Shown one piece after another: positions 62,785 through 64,000 of a stretch of DNA of 64,000 nt (positions within the stretch are counted from its first letter, which is position 1; each line of letters begins with the position of its first letter). Under the pieces are notes generated by a model that saw only the letters and a list, made by a program, of their open reading frames with translations, did not search any database and was not told the origin of the DNA. The position numbers and the translations under genes are program-made. Origin of the DNA: Desulfobulbaceae bacterium DB1 (GTDB lineage: Bacteria > Desulfobacterota > Desulfobulbia > Desulfobulbales > SURF-16); assembly GCA_001914235.1 (NCBI GenBank), contig MQUF01000022.1, forward strand, positions 1 to 64,000, given 5' to 3'.

Positions 62785-63428
62785 TTAAATATCCTGATTC
62801 AAAATCTGTTTCCCCTTTTCCGTCAGCCGGTATTTTTGCTTACTGCTTGTTGGTTTATCCGGAATGGTCATTTCGATTAATCCGGCATCAAGCAAAGGCC
62901 TGAGTACCTGATTCCTGAACTTGGTGCGGTCAGAGCGCCCTTCAATTTCCATCAAGTCGCCAATCGCCCGTTCTTCCAGGCAGTTATGGAGTATTTGGAA
63001 CTGGTGCCGACTTAGTGCCAACTTGGTGCCGACTTCCGGGGTGATCTTCCCGCCGACAGCCTCAAAAGCCTTCCCCGGTTTCCGGCGAATCACGGAGACG
63101 AAGCCGTCAGTCAGCTTAAATTCCGGTTCCGCCAGACCTGCCTCGCGGCAGCGCTCGATCATGTCATGGATGCCGGTGCCCATTCGTTCGATATATCTGG
63201 TCAGGTAGAGGGGCTCAGCAATCAAAGGAACCGGGATAGGAGCCGTGCGGTTCGCGCAGGGTCTGGAGAGTCAGGGCAGAGGTGAGTGTGCCCGGATTCC
63301 ATACCTCAAGCCGGTCCGCAAACAACATCACCTGCACGCTGGCGGTGCTGGTGTAATCGCGGTGGGCGATGGCATTGACAATCGCCTCGGAGATCACTTC
63401 CGGCGGAATTTCATATCCGTCAGCCAAC
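62785..63428 (-). pseudogene. ATP-binding transcriptional regulator, frameshifted C-terminal part
   Basis: The minus-strand frame from about 63428 reads DGYEIPPEVISEAIVNAIAH and FADRLEVWNPGTLTS, a GHKL-type ATPase (HATPase_c_4) typical of AlbA_2-HTH regulators. Near 63222 the frame shifts, after LREPHGSYP. The homologous sequence continues as LIAEPLYLTRYIERMGTGIH and ends in a winged-helix domain (FRNQVLRPLLDAGLIEMTIP). The N-terminal DNA-binding part is absent. Confidence 0.8.
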
Positions 63429-63445
63429 ATTTCTGCTGTGGTAAA

Positions 63446-64000
63446 TTATCCCACTACCTTCCAATGGCCGCCTTTGGCCGGCCCGATACGAATGAGACGG
63501 CCTTGCTCCTTGAGCTTTTTAATGTTTTCTTCCACTTTGCGGCTGGAAATGCCCACGATTGCAGCCAGTGCTCTAGCTGATATACGGGGATCTTTGATAA
63601 TCTCCCGGACTATCGCTTCTTGATTCAAAGTCAGTTTTTCTCCGACCCTTTCTCCGACCTTTTCTCCGATGGGCAATTTTTCCTGGGTAGTCCTATCCAA
63701 AGCTGTCGGTTTGCTCTGGTGGTCCTCTTCACCCGTCAGCTCCGTCGAAAACGATGGTCGATTAAAGGAAACGATAAAGAGGCGGCCAACTTCTCGAAAA
63801 ACGACATCGGGTGCGTTTTTAATGATCAACGGCATGCCGCGTCCCCATGCCTCTACCATTTCAATCCGACGAAACAAATCAGCAATCAGTGGATTACGAC
63901 GTTGAGAAATATTTCCCTTACGCAGATCGTCCATTGTTATGGAATTCTGGGTTCGATGTGGGCAGCTATTGACTGGGAGAGGTCCCGCAGGGTTTTTTCG
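63446..64000 (-). pseudogene. AlbA_2-HTH regulator with internal deletion (runs off window)
   Basis: At the edge the minus strand encodes KTLRDLSQSIAAHIEPRIP and a stop, the middle of an AlbA_2 domain. Directly after it comes MDDLRKGNISQRRNPLIADL, which belongs to the C-terminal ATPase half of the same family. The part between, several hundred residues in intact relatives, is gone. The end is a winged helix (REIIKDPRISARALAAIVGI). The first 57 bases match 1879-1935 with one difference. Confidence 0.78.

Overview
The window looks like part of an integrative and conjugative element, possibly plasmid-derived, from a Gram-negative bacterium. It carries a near-complete F-type conjugation operon, a TrfA/iteron replication module and many insertion sequences. 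GC content is moderate to high and genes are densely coupled. A Desulfobacterota or other proteobacterial host is plausible, but no housekeeping gene is present to prove it.

Left flank (1-6.3 kb): an IS1380-family element is inserted in a decayed AlbA_2-type ATP-binding gene. It is followed by an AbiEi/AbiEii type IV toxin-antitoxin pair, a ParA/ribbon-helix-helix partition pair with a strong inverted repeat beside it, and an ArdC-like metallopeptidase lacking its N-terminal domain. At 6280-6336 lies the 3' part of a tRNA-Leu(TAA) gene without its 5' half, which is what an element attachment site looks like. By its orientation, the element lies to the right of it.

Replication and control (6.5-9.9 kb): divergent HTH regulators, an excisionase-like protein, a TrfA-family initiator, six iterons spaced 22 bp (oriV), a sigma-70-like protein and an unknown protein.

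Conjugation (10.0-41.4 kb): OmpA-like protein, TraA, L, E, K, B, [mobile mystery B/A pair], V, C, N, [cargo], W, U, TrbC, TrbI, S26 peptidase, TraF, H, G. The cargo between traN and traW (20.5-32.5 kb) holds HigB/HigA, AbiEi with a broken AbiEii, and a broken two-gene operon. Its first gene is a Swt1-HEPN/SNF2 helicase split by an IS66 element. Its second is an HSP90/sacsin-like ATPase with a C-terminal zinc/HNH-like domain, split by an IS256 element. The IS66 insertion can be reversed in silico: removing it and one copy of the 8-bp target duplication restores one open frame of 1195 codons. No relaxase, coupling protein or integrase is seen.

Defence operon (43.6-62.6 kb, minus strand): one long, mostly overlapping gene run. 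It encodes a 1759-aa DUF1998 helicase, AAA ATPase, TOPRIM/DUF4276-like protein, SNF2 helicase, zinc-ribbon protein, 1461-aa adenine methyltransferase, DUF3696-type AAA ATPase, PIN nuclease, RNA ligase, HNH protein and an HEAAH metallopeptidase-like protein. The helicase-methylase-helicase skeleton resembles DISARM/Hma systems. The overlapping ATPase-PIN-RNA ligase module is the most novel-looking content of the window. The right edge (62.6-64 kb) holds decayed ATP-binding regulator fragments, one of which repeats the gene fragment at the left edge.
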